Positions 27,184 through 36,472 are shown, counted from the stretch's first letter. The stretch: DNA of 64,000 nucleotides from Furfurilactobacillus milii (GCF_009863985.1 NZ_WEZT01000005.1:232106-296105); one strand, 5' to 3'. Numbers and translations are program-made. Notes: generated by a model not told the origin, from the letters alone.

Positions 27184-27462
27184 ATGTTAAATGCAACGAA
27201 GCTTGAAGCAACCAAGTACTATCCGTCTAACCCACTGAAAAGATTCAGTTTCATCGCTAAATCAGTGTTGCTTGTAACCTCAATTTTTGTTTATAACGAA
27301 ACTGGATTAGGACTGCTGGCCATTGCTGGAATGGTATCTTTAAACGCTCATTTCATGACATTTGAGGACACTGCCGACAGAAACCCGCTGAATCTTGTCG
27401 ATTTGGTTGTATCGGTTTTGCTTATTATTCTCACAACCATTTTAATGATTATTCGATCTTGA
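27184..27462 (+). CDS. Small hypothetical membrane protein
   Basis: A 92-residue protein. A polar N-terminus with LEATKYYPSNPLKR is followed by two hydrophobic stretches (FIAKSVLLVTSIFVY to LLAIAGMVSL, and LVDLVVSVLLIILTTILMII). The ATG at 27184 follows GGGGGG at 27170-27175 with good spacing; a longer reading from 27073 has no site. No family is recognised. It stands alone with its own terminator. Confidence 0.6.
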   Translation: MLNATKLEATKYYPSNPLKRFSFIAKSVLLVTSIFVYNETGLGLLAIAGMVSLNAHFMTFEDTADRNPLNLVDLVVSVLLIILTTILMIIRS

Positions 27463-27505
27463 TTAAGCTGCGGTTTGACTAACTGAAATAAACGCAAAAT
27501 ATTCG

Positions 27506-27542
27506 AAAAAACCGACTGGAATTATTTTCCAATCGGTTTTTT
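27506..27542. terminator. Terminator between the small membrane protein and rlmL-like genes
   Basis: AAAAAACCGACTGGA pairs with CCAATCGGTTTTTT; usable in both directions. Confidence 0.85.
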
Positions 27543-27576
27543 GATATTCAGCTCTCATGTCTATTCATATGGACTT

Positions 27577-28725
27577 CTACTTATTATCATGATGCCAAAC
27601 TGGCTTGCCCCAGTATTGGTACAAATCTGTCCGTAAGGCTCCATTATAAAGTTTACGCTTCTTAGTCGCCCGTTGACCGTACGCGGCCTCGAAGTCTAAA
27701 TCACTGGTCAAAATGTATTTACTCCACGTTGTCAGTGGTTTAAATGCCTTCCCCATACCTTTGTACAAGGCACGAACGGCCGTTTGATCGCTCAACCGTT
27801 CCCCGTATGGCGGGTTGGCAACTATAACACCGTTAATTTTATCGGTCGTCAATGCCGTTACATCTGCCACACTAAAATGGACATCTTGGCTCAAACCAGC
27901 TGCTTGAGCATTCTTTTTGGCAATGGCAACCATTTCAGGATCATTATCACTACCAGCAATGTCAAATTCGCTGTCATAATCGGCTGTGGCATCTGCTTCG
28001 TCCCGCACTGTGTCTGCCACTTCAGAAGAAACCCATGGCCAGCTTTCACAAATAAAGTGGCGGTTGTATCCAGGAGCAATGTTACGTGCAATAAGTGCTG
28101 CTTCAATTGGTAATGTTCCTGACCCACAAACAGGATCAAGAAATGGCATGTCAGCGGGGGTCCAATGCGTTAATAAAATTAATGCGGCTGCCATATTTTC
28201 TTTCAGTGGTGCGTCCCCTTTAGCTACCCGGTAACCACGCTTGAACAATGAATCTCCGGTTGTATCCAACGTCAACATGACTTGATCTTTATTGATGGCC
28301 ACTTCCAGTGGAAATTTAGCGCCCGTTTCTGGTAACCGGGTTCGCCGGTGGTAAACGTCACTTAACTGAGTAACGATGGCTTTTTTTACAATTGCCTGAG
28401 CATCGGGAACACTATGCAGCTGTGAATTATGTGAACGCCCTTCTACTGGAAAATTAGCGTCCATTGGCAAAAGCTCATCCCAGGCCACGGCCTCAGTCTG
28501 GTCAAACAGTTCGGTAAATGTTAGCGCAGGAAATTCCTTAACCACAATTTTGATACGATCAGCTGTCCGTAACCATAAGTTGGTTCGTAATATATCTTTA
28601 ACAGTGCCGTTAAAGCGGACACGGCCATTTTCGACCTGGGTTTCATATCCTAAATCTCTCAGTTCGCGACCAACCAAGGCCTCAATACCTGCGGCACAAG
28701 TCGCAATTAATTGAAATGTTTGCAT
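27577..28725 (-). CDS. Class I SAM-dependent rRNA methyltransferase with THUMP domain (RlmL/YpsC type)
   Basis: A 382-residue protein. An N-terminal THUMP RNA-binding domain (LIATCAAGIEALVGRELRDLGYETQVENGRVRF to about residue 155) precedes a Rossmann methyltransferase domain with LDPVCGSGTLPIEAALIARNIAPG and the catalytic NPPYGERL motif. It methylates a guanine N2 in 23S rRNA (m2G2445-like). The gene follows rnpB and gpsB, the standard Firmicutes order (ypsB-rnpB-ypsC). Confidence 0.92.
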   Translation of the reverse strand: MQTFQLIATCAAGIEALVGRELRDLGYETQVENGRVRFNGTVKDILRTNLWLRTADRIKIVVKEFPALTFTELFDQTEAVAWDELLPMDANFPVEGRSHNSQLHSVPDAQAIVKKAIVTQLSDVYHRRTRLPETGAKFPLEVAINKDQVMLTLDTTGDSLFKRGYRVAKGDAPLKENMAAALILLTHWTPADMPFLDPVCGSGTLPIEAALIARNIAPGYNRHFICESWPWVSSEVADTVRDEADATADYDSEFDIAGSDNDPEMVAIAKKNAQAAGLSQDVHFSVADVTALTTDKINGVIVANPPYGERLSDQTAVRALYKGMGKAFKPLTTWSKYILTSDLDFEAAYGQRATKKRKLYNGALRTDLYQYWGKPVWHHDNK

Positions 28726-28886
28726 CTTTACTCCTTACTATTTTGTGAGTGACTGTAATTGAGTCAGTTGCTACTTTGCAATTACTTATGCCCACCAATT
28801 CGATAACCATCTTACCATTTGCATTAACAAGGTGCTACCTAATTAGGTAATCAGTACACGGCCATTGATTTTCTAATGCAAAGTAC

Positions 28887-28918
28887 AAAAAAAGTCCTTC
28901 TCACACGTGAGAAGGACT
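28887..28918 (-). terminator. Terminator of rnpB
   Basis: On the minus strand AGTCCTTCTCACGTGTGAGAAGGACT forms a near-perfect hairpin followed by seven T. Confidence 0.9.
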
Positions 28919-28921
28919 GCC

Positions 28922-29315
28922 TGTTGCAAATTTCTGTAAGCCATGTTTTGTACTTCGTAGACCTCAGGCGCAATCTACTCCGTGGTAATCATCTATCTCA
29001 AGGTCAAAGACCTTCCCCCACAATCAGTTCAGTTACCTATGTGAAGCTCCCCTACCGTAGTTTGGGTTTCCCGCTCGAGGGGTTTACCGCGTTCCACCCA
29101 GCATGTTTCCATACTGGTTTCGTCACTGTGGCACTTTTCAGGGATACTAGCGCATAGCCGAAGCCTTAGCAACGTTTTCCCGCCGTTACCTTCAAAAGAA
29201 GGCACCCCAGCTTATTTTTTCACTGAGCACGAACACTACAGGCATCACAGCCTGTGCGAGCATGGACTTTCCTGACACAACATAAGTTATGCCCAATTAC
29301 CCGAAATTTGCAATA
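28922..29315 (-). ncRNA. rnpB: RNase P RNA, Bacillus-type (class B)
   Basis: The transcript contains the universal RNase P landmarks: GAGGAAAGTCC-like GTCAGGAAAGTCCATGCTCGC near the 5' end, AGTGCCACAGTGACGAA, GGTGGAACGCGGTAAACCCCTC and AAACCCAAA...GGTAGGGGA, then the 3' TAGATAGATGATT-like block and ACAAAACATGGCTTACAGAA. The ends pair as GCAAATTTC with GAAATTTGC (helix P1). It is the catalytic RNA that trims the 5' leader of pre-tRNA. Exact ends are estimated from P1. The open frame at 28876-29157 on the other strand is spurious. Confidence 0.96.
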
Positions 29316-29333
29316 TTTGGTTAACAAATAAAA

Positions 29334-29738
29334 TTAGTCGTTCCAACCAGACTGGGAACCGGCACTAAAAGTGTCTTGACCCTTCTGGTTGTTGGCACCA
29401 TTATCCAGCTGAGAACCAAATACATGGCGTTCCAAATTGCTAAGCCGCTTTAAAATATCCATGTTAGTTACGCTATTATTAGCCTGGCTAGTGGACGTTT
29501 CAACGTTGCTTTGAACAGATTGACGAGCGTTAACTTGACGAGTTAAATCATCAACCTTCCCGGACAACTGTTCGTTTTCGGCGCGAAGTTGAGAAATTTC
29601 ACGATTGAACGTTTCGTAATCTTTGATTACAAGGTCCAAGAAACTGTCAACGTCCGTTGGATCGTAGGCGGTTCCCATTCGTTTTTCCTTAAATTCCTTT
29701 TGCAGAATATCCTGCGTCGTAAAGTTGATCTCTTGCAT
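29334..29738 (-). CDS. gpsB: GpsB, cell-division coordinator (DivIVA family)
   Basis: About 134 residues. The N-terminal domain INFTTQDILQKEFKEKRMGTAYDPTDVDSFLDLVIKDYETF is characteristic of GpsB; a coiled coil follows (LRAENEQLSGKVDDLTRQV), then a polar linker and a short C-terminal hexamerisation helix (MDILKRLSNLERHVFG). It binds penicillin-binding proteins and moves between the side wall and septum. Either ATG at 29744 or 29738 can be used with the GAGG upstream; the second gives the usual N-terminus. It lies upstream of rnpB. Confidence 0.93.
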   Translation of the reverse strand: MQEINFTTQDILQKEFKEKRMGTAYDPTDVDSFLDLVIKDYETFNREISQLRAENEQLSGKVDDLTRQVNARQSVQSNVETSTSQANNSVTNMDILKRLSNLERHVFGSQLDNGANNQKGQDTFSAGSQSGWND

Positions 29739-29806
29739 GAACATTACACCTCATCATCTATCTGTCGAAACACGACTTTAAGTATTGTATCGCATGTTGA
29801 CGAAAA

Positions 29807-30367
29807 TTAAAACGACTGTCGATGATTTTCTTGATATTCATCGGCACTCTCTTGCAACCAGTCGAAATCTATGAGGGTCATTTCATAAGGATGCTGGTCG
29901 TTAAAAGCCTTGATGGCTAAGTAATCGTACGTCGGTTTGCCCTCGTGTTCTACATCATATACTAAAAGTGCCGCATCTGTATGCGAAAGCATAAAGGCTT
30001 GATAATTTTTTAATTGTTGCGGTGATTGATAAGATTGCTTTGATACTGAATCTGAAAAATCTACCCGTTCCCGTAGTGTTGCAAGCTGGGCCTGATTGTT
30101 TTCATTCCAATTCTGCCCGAATTCAGCAAATGGTAACATCATGGCCACTTTTAGTTGCGGGTAATCAGCCTTGAGGTCATTGGCAACCTCAATCGTCCAT
30201 TGTTCAACACCCAACTGACCACCTGTAATGATCCAGTCAACGCCATTTTCAATTTGGTTAGTCAACGTTTGCCGGAGCGCGTACTTTAGTACTGTGAGTT
30301 TAGGATCTTTACTGCCAAATACGCCGAGTTCATAACTACGATAACCAGTAACCCATAACCGACTCAT
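29807..30367 (-). CDS. ypsA: YpsA family protein (DUF1273, SLOG superfamily)
   Basis: A 186-residue protein beginning SRLWVTGYRSYELGVFG, with DWIITGGQLGVEQWTIEVANDLK and VAMMLPFAEFGQNWNENNQ, the patterns of the YpsA Rossmann-like SLOG fold that may bind a nucleotide. YpsA affects cell division in Bacillus and Staphylococcus. Its position next to gpsB and divergent from recU is conserved in Firmicutes. Confidence 0.9.
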   Translation of the reverse strand: MSRLWVTGYRSYELGVFGSKDPKLTVLKYALRQTLTNQIENGVDWIITGGQLGVEQWTIEVANDLKADYPQLKVAMMLPFAEFGQNWNENNQAQLATLRERVDFSDSVSKQSYQSPQQLKNYQAFMLSHTDAALLVYDVEHEGKPTYDYLAIKAFNDQHPYEMTLIDFDWLQESADEYQENHRQSF

Positions 30368-30590
30368 ATTAGTGAATATCCTTCCCGATTAGTTAAAATC
30401 AATAAATAAAACTCACATTAGTTATCCTTAGTTTTAAATATCATTTTGCCATAAACAAAGTCAGTGACGCAAATTCCTGTTTAAATCAGCCCAGTTTTGT
30501 CAAAAATTGCACTTTTTCATCACAAACACATTAAACATAAGTTACGGGTTTGTTAACATCATTACAGTCTCGGAGACTATTCGGCAAATC

Positions 30591-30599
30591 TGATATAAT
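30591..30599 (+). promoter_or_regulatory. Extended -10 promoter of the recU-pbp1A unit
   Basis: TGATATAAT fits the TGnTATAAT extended -10 element. No good -35 is seen, as is common for this type. It would start the transcript near 30606, just before the structured leader. Confidence 0.6.
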
Positions 30600-30616
30600 G
30601 GGAGCAATGTAAGAAA

Positions 30617-30731
30617 GTGTGGCGAAAATGCCTGCAAGTCTGGTAGCGTTAGGAAGTTTTAGATATTTAAAAACTAAAATTCAATCACTACCTGTGCTTT
30701 TGCGGGCTGTCGCACACAACTAAGGAGTGTG
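30617..30731 (+). promoter_or_regulatory. Structured 5' leader RNA of recU-pbp1A, candidate cis-regulator
   Basis: Four stacked helices can form: GTGTG(g)CG with CGCACAC (30617-30624/30711-30717), GCCTGCAA with TTGCGGGC (30630-30637/30700-30707), GGTAG with CTACC (30642-30646/30688-30692), and AGTTTT with AAAACT (30655-30660/30670-30675). The CACAC arm can instead pair with GTGTG at 30727-30731, a hairpin whose loop holds the AAGGA of the recU ribosome binding site. The two foldings exclude each other, as in a translational switch. Function and ligand unknown. Confidence 0.55.
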
Positions 30732-30738
30732 GTCTGTT

Positions 30739-31353
30739 GTGAACATCCGTTACCCAAACGGAGCAGCTTATCATGGACCAGCAAAACAGTCTGCCCCCCT
30801 GCATACCGGCACCAGAACGAATTACGGTGACCGTGGAATGTCTTTGGAGGCGGAACTAAACGAAAGTAATCAATACTACCTGACAAATGGCATTGCGGTG
30901 ATTCATAAAAAACCGACACCAGTTCAGATCGTAAAAGTTGATTACCCCAGACGGTCCGCTGCAACGATTAAAGAAGCCTACTTTAGGCACCCATCAACAA
31001 CCGATTATAATGGTGTGTACCAAGGCCACTACATCGATTTTGATGCGAAAGAAACGAAAAATAAAGTTTCTTTCCCGCTAAAAAATTTCCACGAGCACCA
31101 GGTGGAACACCTACGTGCCTGTGTTCAGGCCGGTGGGATCGGCTTTGCAATCATTCGATTCACCAATGAAGGGGATACGTTCTTGTTACCAGCCTCTGTC
31201 TTGTTCAAATTTTGGGACAATCAGGCAAACGGTGGCCGAAAATCGATCCCCCGTGCGGACATTGAAGCAAATGGATATTCAATTCCCTTTCAGCTTAATC
31301 CGCTAGTTCCATACCTAAGTGCAGTCGATTCATTGATTGCAAAAAAGAAGTAA
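30739..31353 (+). CDS. recU: Holliday junction resolvase RecU
   Basis: A 204-residue protein with the RecU signature: NIRYPNGAAYHG, YGDRGMSLEAELNESNQYYL, VQIVKVDYP, and the nuclease core GVYQGHYIDFDAKETKNKVSFPLKNFHEHQ with the catalytic D-x-E/K arrangement. It resolves Holliday junctions in recombination and chromosome segregation. The GTG at 30739 lies 11 bases after AAGGAG; a GTG at 30727 overlaps that site. It is followed after 18 bases by pbp1A, the usual ponA partner. Confidence 0.94.
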   Translation: MNIRYPNGAAYHGPAKQSAPLHTGTRTNYGDRGMSLEAELNESNQYYLTNGIAVIHKKPTPVQIVKVDYPRRSAATIKEAYFRHPSTTDYNGVYQGHYIDFDAKETKNKVSFPLKNFHEHQVEHLRACVQAGGIGFAIIRFTNEGDTFLLPASVLFKFWDNQANGGRKSIPRADIEANGYSIPFQLNPLVPYLSAVDSLIAKKK

Positions 31354-31371
31354 CTGTTTAAGGAGAGCAAC

Positions 31372-33669
31372 ATGTCTGACAATAATGATCAATCTCAGTC
31401 ACGAATCGCCCGGTATCATGGCGACGATGGCAGTCTACAAACATCCGGTCCCAAACGAAAACGACCACTTTGGCGCACCATTTTATACTGGCTCCTTGGC
31501 ATTATTTTGCTGGGACTCTTGGCAGGTGGCGGTTTGTTTGCTTACTACGCTTCCAGCGCACCCAAAATCACGACTGCACAATTAACCAGCCAAAACTCCA
31601 CCGAAATTTTAGATGACAGCGGTAATGTGATTTCAAACTTAGGCGCACAAAACCGGACGTACGTGCACTCACAAGATATCCCCAAGACATTGAAGCAATC
31701 CGTTGTTTCAATTGAAGACCGTCGCTTCTATAAACACCACTTCGGAATTGATCCAATGCGAATCATTAGTGCAACATTGGCCAATATCCACGGTAGTTCA
31801 TTGGGACTACAAGGTGGATCAACGTTGACACAACAGTTAGTTAAACTGTCTGTCTTTTCAACAGCTGCTTCTGATCGTACGTTAAAACGTAAATCACAAG
31901 AAGCAGCACTTGCCTATTACGTGGAAAAACATTACTCCAAAGATCAAATCTTAGAGTACTACATTAACAAGGTTTACATGGGTAATGGTGTTTATGGCAT
32001 GGCCACTGCCGCCAAATATTATTACAACCAGCCATTAAAGAAGCTTAATTATACTGAATTAGCGGTTCTTGCCGGAATGCCACAGTCACCAACCTACTAT
32101 GACCCAGTGGCCCATCCCAGTTATGCTAAGCAACGGCGCGATACCGTGTTGCGCGCAATGTATGAAAACAAGGTTATCAGCAAGCAGCAACTAACAGATG
32201 GCCTGAGCACCCCGATTTCTTCGGGATTGTCCGTTAACCATACTGTTAATGGCACAGATTCAAACGATAAAGTTTTCGATGCCTATCTTCAACAAGTTAT
32301 CAAAGAAGTTGAAAAGAAGGGTTACAACCCTTATAAGGAAGGTATTAAGGTTTACACCAACCTTAATATGAACGCTCAGAAACGGTTATACGACATCGTT
32401 AACACTGATAAATACGTTGATTTTCCTAGTGACCTGCTTCAAGTTGGTGTCACGATGACAGATCCTCAAACCGGAGCTGTCACAGCCATGATTGGTAGCC
32501 GAAAACAAAACGTTGCCTTTGGATTAAACCGAGCCACACAAACGGATCGGTCCTCCGGTTCAACCATCAAACCATTTATGGATTATGGTCCGGCCATCGA
32601 GTACAAACAATGGCCAACGTTTAAAACTGTTCAAGACACTAAGTACAATTATCCAGGTACTAACATTCAACTGAACGACTGGGATCAAAAATATCAAGGC
32701 TCCTTAACAATGCGTAAGGCGTTGGTTGAATCACGTAACATTCCTGCTATTCGAACATTGGAAGCAGTCGGTTTGAACCGGGCAACTGAATTTATGGCCC
32801 AAAACGGCATGAAGTTTAAGTCAGCCTTACAATATTCAAACGGGATTGGTGCCTATGTTTCCAGTGAACAAGAATCAGCAGCCTTTGGTGCCATTGCCAA
32901 CGGTGGAACATACCGGGCCCCTCATTTAGTCAATAAAGTCATTACTGCTGACGGTGTTACCCACAAGTTCGACGTAGCCTCGCACCGATCGATGACTTCA
33001 GCAACAGCTTACATGTTGACGGATATGCTTAAAGGCGTGCCAACAGCGACGTGGGCACCAGGCGCACAAATTCCTGGTTTATATCAGGCCGGTAAAACTG
33101 GTCAGTCAGGCTATCCAAGCAGTGTTTCAGGTATTCCGGACGGCGCTGTTATGGATGCTTGGTATTCCGGTTATACACAGCACAGCTCCATTTCCGTTTG
33201 GACCGGGTATGATCAGCCAAATGAACCAAATCATTACATGACAACAGCACAGTTATCAATCGCAGAGTCCATTTACAAGAATCTCCAAATGTATATGGCA
33301 CAAACACAAGCCAATGATAATTGGGTTCGTCCAAGCAGTGTTCAAGTCGTTCGGCATAACGGCGTTGATGAACTTGCCGTAGTCGGATCAGACTGGAAAC
33401 AATATCTGAACGAAAAGGATCAAAGTAGCTCCACTGGTTCTTCCTCCTCTATGGTTTCCTTCTCTTCTTTCTCACGAGACAACAATTCAAGTTCAAGCAC
33501 GTCCGATAACGCCGCTTCCAGCCGCGAGTCTGAAAGCAACGCTACTCAGGGTGGCAATAATGACAATAGTTCTTCGAACGACACTAGCTCAAGTTCGTCG
33601 AGTAGCAGTTCCGAGAGCAATAGCTCATCGAATAGTGAAAACAACAATAACCAAAGCAGCAGTCACTAA
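31372..33669 (+). CDS. pbp1A: Penicillin-binding protein 1A, bifunctional class A
   Basis: A 765-residue protein. A cytoplasmic N-terminus rich in charged residues is followed by one membrane helix (about 31-53), a GT51 transglycosylase domain (catalytic Glu115 in IEDRRFYKH; GGSTLTQQL) and a transpeptidase domain (active Ser397 in STIK, KTG at 575-577). The last 90 or so residues are a Ser/Asn-rich low-complexity tail, typical of lactobacillal PBP1A but long here. It polymerises and cross-links peptidoglycan at the membrane. It follows recU as in other Firmicutes. Confidence 0.95.
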   Translation: MSDNNDQSQSRIARYHGDDGSLQTSGPKRKRPLWRTILYWLLGIILLGLLAGGGLFAYYASSAPKITTAQLTSQNSTEILDDSGNVISNLGAQNRTYVHSQDIPKTLKQSVVSIEDRRFYKHHFGIDPMRIISATLANIHGSSLGLQGGSTLTQQLVKLSVFSTAASDRTLKRKSQEAALAYYVEKHYSKDQILEYYINKVYMGNGVYGMATAAKYYYNQPLKKLNYTELAVLAGMPQSPTYYDPVAHPSYAKQRRDTVLRAMYENKVISKQQLTDGLSTPISSGLSVNHTVNGTDSNDKVFDAYLQQVIKEVEKKGYNPYKEGIKVYTNLNMNAQKRLYDIVNTDKYVDFPSDLLQVGVTMTDPQTGAVTAMIGSRKQNVAFGLNRATQTDRSSGSTIKPFMDYGPAIEYKQWPTFKTVQDTKYNYPGTNIQLNDWDQKYQGSLTMRKALVESRNIPAIRTLEAVGLNRATEFMAQNGMKFKSALQYSNGIGAYVSSEQESAAFGAIANGGTYRAPHLVNKVITADGVTHKFDVASHRSMTSATAYMLTDMLKGVPTATWAPGAQIPGLYQAGKTGQSGYPSSVSGIPDGAVMDAWYSGYTQHSSISVWTGYDQPNEPNHYMTTAQLSIAESIYKNLQMYMAQTQANDNWVRPSSVQVVRHNGVDELAVVGSDWKQYLNEKDQSSSTGSSSSMVSFSSFSRDNNSSSSTSDNAASSRESESNATQGGNNDNSSSNDTSSSSSSSSSESNSSSNSENNNNQSSSH

Positions 33670-33699
33670 TAATTTTTACAGCTACATTTAAAACGATTT

Positions 33700-33744
33700 T
33701 AAAGGGGCACCCCTCTTAGCCGAAACTAAGAAAGGTGCCCTTTT
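33700..33744. terminator. Bidirectional terminator between pbp1A and dnaD
   Basis: AAAGGGGCACC pairs with GGTGCCCTTTT around a second small stem (CTTAG/CTAAG). Confidence 0.85.
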
Positions 33745-33750
33745 CATTTA

Positions 33751-34476
33751 CTATGATTGTGCCGGTGGTTCAGAAACTTTAAATAAAGGAATGCTTGGCC
33801 CCTTTGGTGTCGACTGTGTCGGCGGCGTGGCCTGTTTTGTGCGCCTTTGTGACAATTCTTTTTCCACCTGTCCCGCAGAAGTTAGGTTTTTCTGGCGCCA
33901 ACTGAGGAGAATTCGATCAATATAACGCAAGCTATAAGCTTGGTTTAGCACTGCTTCACGTAAGGCAATTAGAATTAATTCGGGTTTGAAATGATCCTCG
34001 TCAAACCAACGTGCGATTGTTTGAAGCTCTGTTGGGCTGAGTGGCCGACCAAACTCAACCTCAATTTTGTTAAACACATCTTCCCTTGCCGACTTTGAAT
34101 CAGGCGCAGATACAGCAGCAGTGGTTGTATGCACACCACTGAGTGTATCCGGCAAAGCAGCCAGCTTTTGGTATAGCGGTGAAAAGTCGTAACGATCACG
34201 CAATTTTCCAGTCTCATCAGCTTTAGACTCAATCAACAACAAATCTTTCTTGAGCAAATTATCCAGCTGCGTATAAACGTCAGCCGTAGTGGTACCCATT
34301 ACGTTTGCAACGGCCTCTGCATCAGGAAAATCAATACCACGATCCAAAGAACGTTTATATTGTAAAAACACAATCAGTTCTTCGTTAGTCATATTTAATT
34401 CTCGATAATGAGTCAAAATTAAATTATTGATTGTCGTTTCACCAGCCTGCAATAAAGCTGACGCAAAATTTTCCAA
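33751..34476 (-). CDS. dnaD: DnaD-family replication initiation protein
   Basis: About 241 residues. An N-terminal winged-helix domain (ALLQAGETTINNLILTHYRELNMTNEELIVFLQYKR to about residue 100) is followed by the DnaD C-terminal domain (VFNKIEVEFGRPLSPTELQTIARWFDEDHFKPELILIALREAVLNQAYSLRYIDRILLSW). It acts in primosome loading of the DnaC helicase. The TTG at 34476 has the best spacing to AGAAGG; the GTG at 34485 touches it. The nth gene that usually follows dnaD is missing. Confidence 0.9.
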   Translation of the reverse strand: MENFASALLQAGETTINNLILTHYRELNMTNEELIVFLQYKRSLDRGIDFPDAEAVANVMGTTTADVYTQLDNLLKKDLLLIESKADETGKLRDRYDFSPLYQKLAALPDTLSGVHTTTAAVSAPDSKSAREDVFNKIEVEFGRPLSPTELQTIARWFDEDHFKPELILIALREAVLNQAYSLRYIDRILLSWRQKNLTSAGQVEKELSQRRTKQATPPTQSTPKGPSIPLFKVSEPPAQS

Positions 34477-34594
34477 TTCGTGCACCTTCTTTTCTTCCTG
34501 TACTATACCAGTAATTGCACCTGAACACTATTCCAGATGGTTGGAGATTAAACATCCCGTATTTTGAAAATAATTGATATCGCTCACCCCACGT

Positions 34595-34635
34595 AAAAGT
34601 GGTTTTCATGAGATTGTCTCATAAAAACCACTTTA
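34595..34635. terminator. Terminator downstream of asnS
   Basis: AAAAGTGGTTTTCATGAGA pairs with TCTCATAAAAACCACTTTA almost perfectly, so asnS and dnaD are probably separate units or partly uncoupled. Confidence 0.75.
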
Positions 34636-34651
34636 GCAAATACATTTAAAA

Positions 34652-35947
34652 TTACGGGTAAATTCGGTTGATCATCCGTGGGAATGGAATCGTCTCACGT
34701 AAATGATCTTGAAGTGTAATCCATGTTAAGAACCGTTCGAGACCCAAACCGAAACCGGAGTGCGGAACACTACCGTATTTGCGCAAATCAAGGTACCAAT
34801 CGTAGTCTTTAGGATCTTGACCAGATTCCACGATTCGGTCACGCAAGTAATCAAAATCAGTATCACGTTCAGAACCACCGATGATCTCGCCGTAGCCTTC
34901 TGGTGCAAGCAAGTCGGCACAGATAACCACATCATCACGAGTTGGGTGTCGCTTCATGTAAAACGCTTTGATTGCCTTTGGATAATTCAAGACAAACACG
35001 GGTTGATCAAAGTGATTAGCAAGGAATGTTTCTTCAGGTGATCCAAAGTCAACGCCCCAATCAACATCGAAGTCGTTTTCTTGAAGCAGTTTAATCGCCT
35101 CATCATAGGAAATCCGTGGATATGGTAACCGCGTGTACTTCTTCAACGTTTCCACATCACGCCCAATAACAGCTAATTCACTTTGACAGTTATCAATGAC
35201 TGACTGAACTAAAAAGGCAATGTATTGTTCTTGAATGGCCAAACTATCTTCTTGGTGCATCCACGCCATTTCTGGTTCAATCATCCAAAATTCTGTCAAA
35301 TGCCGACGGGTCTTTGATTTTTCCGCCCGAAAACTAGGTCCAAATGAGAATACCCGGCCAAACGCCATCGCCGCAGCTTCTTCGTACAGTTGACCAGTTT
35401 GTGACAGAAAGGCATCCTGACCAAAATAGTCTGTTTTAAATAATTCAGTCGTGCCTTCTGGTGCAGAACCAGTTAGCAATGGTGCATCGATCTTAATAAA
35501 GTCCCGGTCATTAAAGAATTCAAACGTTGCCCGAATGACTTCATTACGGATTTTAAGTAAGGCATGTGGCTTGGAAGAGCGCAACCACAAGTGACGATGA
35601 TCTAACAGAAAATCGATGCCATGCTCTTTTGGCGTAATCGGATAGTCTTCACTTTCGCCAACGACTTCGAAATCTTCAATTTCCATTTCGTAGCCAAACT
35701 TAGAGCGACTGTCCTCATGAATCGTCCCAGTTACATATAAGCTCGTTTCTTGACGTAGTTCTTTAGCTTCGTCGAATTTTTCTTCGCTAACGTCATTTTT
35801 TCGTAAGACACCTTGAAAAAATGCTGTCCCGTCACGAAGCTGTAAGAACGCAATCTTCCCGCTAGAGCGTTTATTGCTAAGCCATACACCAATACGAACT
35901 TTTTCATCGACGTGTTCCGGTGCGTGAATGATGCTGATTGTTTCCAC
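34652..35947 (-). CDS. asnS: Asparaginyl-tRNA synthetase
   Basis: A 431-residue class II synthetase. An N-terminal OB-fold anticodon-binding domain ([32 protein letters not shown]) is followed by motif 2 ([29 protein letters not shown]) and motif 3 ([15 protein letters not shown]). It charges tRNA-Asn. It lies between ypmB and dnaD as in Bacillus. No T-box leader fits in the 24 bases upstream. Confidence 0.96.
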   Translation of the reverse strand: METISIIHAPEHVDEKVRIGVWLSNKRSSGKIAFLQLRDGTAFFQGVLRKNDVSEEKFDEAKELRQETSLYVTGTIHEDSRSKFGYEMEIEDFEVVGESEDYPITPKEHGIDFLLDHRHLWLRSSKPHALLKIRNEVIRATFEFFNDRDFIKIDAPLLTGSAPEGTTELFKTDYFGQDAFLSQTGQLYEEAAAMAFGRVFSFGPSFRAEKSKTRRHLTEFWMIEPEMAWMHQEDSLAIQEQYIAFLVQSVIDNCQSELAVIGRDVETLKKYTRLPYPRISYDEAIKLLQENDFDVDWGVDFGSPEETFLANHFDQPVFVLNYPKAIKAFYMKRHPTRDDVVICADLLAPEGYGEIIGGSERDTDFDYLRDRIVESGQDPKDYDWYLDLRKYGSVPHSGFGLGLERFLTWITLQDHLRETIPFPRMINRIYP

Positions 35948-35971
35948 TGAAATTTCCCCTTTTGTTTTAAA

Positions 35972-36472
35972 TTATAAATTCTGAATGGATTGAACCATGG
36001 TGCCATCCTTAAAACGAATTAAGTCGTAGCATAGGTTGCCCTTCTGATTTAAGTAAGTAACCTCCCAAACGGGTTCTGACTTGCGAATACCTAAACCAAT
36101 ATTCAGCACCTTTTTAGGATTGTTCTTCTGCCAAACTTGACGGAGGATTGCTGTTTTTGAAGTACCATCGGATTGCTTCAAAATCTTCGTTTGTCCATTT
36201 TGCTTAGCCACCACAACGTAAACCGCTTGATTTTTCGCATTGCGACCACTAACCGAATAATAGGTGTGTTGTCGATTGTAAGTCAAAAAATCCCCAGTAT
36301 CGCTGATACCCTTTTGACGTGCAATACTAACAGTCTGTCCCGCAGCAGTTTTAGCTGGTCTCAAAGCCTCATGAAAAATGATGCCAATGCTACCAGCAAT
36401 AAAGGCCACGATTAGCACGGTCCATAGAATGATTTGTGACCACTGTCGCTGCTGATGCTGTTTTCGCTGCAT
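35972..36472 (-). CDS. ypmB: YpmB-like DUF5590 membrane-anchored protein
   Basis: A 166-residue protein: a basic N-terminus, one membrane helix (IILWTVLIVAFIAGSIGIIF) and an extracellular PepSY-like domain (GISDTGDFLTYNRQHTYYSVSGRNAKNQAVYVVVAKQNG). ATG at 36472 follows GGAGGTTAGC. It is the YpmB protein of the dinG-ypmB-asnS-dnaD neighbourhood. Function unknown. Confidence 0.85.
   Translation of the reverse strand: MQRKQHQQRQWSQIILWTVLIVAFIAGSIGIIFHEALRPAKTAAGQTVSIARQKGISDTGDFLTYNRQHTYYSVSGRNAKNQAVYVVVAKQNGQTKILKQSDGTSKTAILRQVWQKNNPKKVLNIGLGIRKSEPVWEVTYLNQKGNLCYDLIRFKDGTMVQSIQNL

Noticed and set aside
28876-29157. An open frame of 93 codons on the plus strand
   Set aside because: It lies antisense to the RNase P RNA and has no family resemblance.
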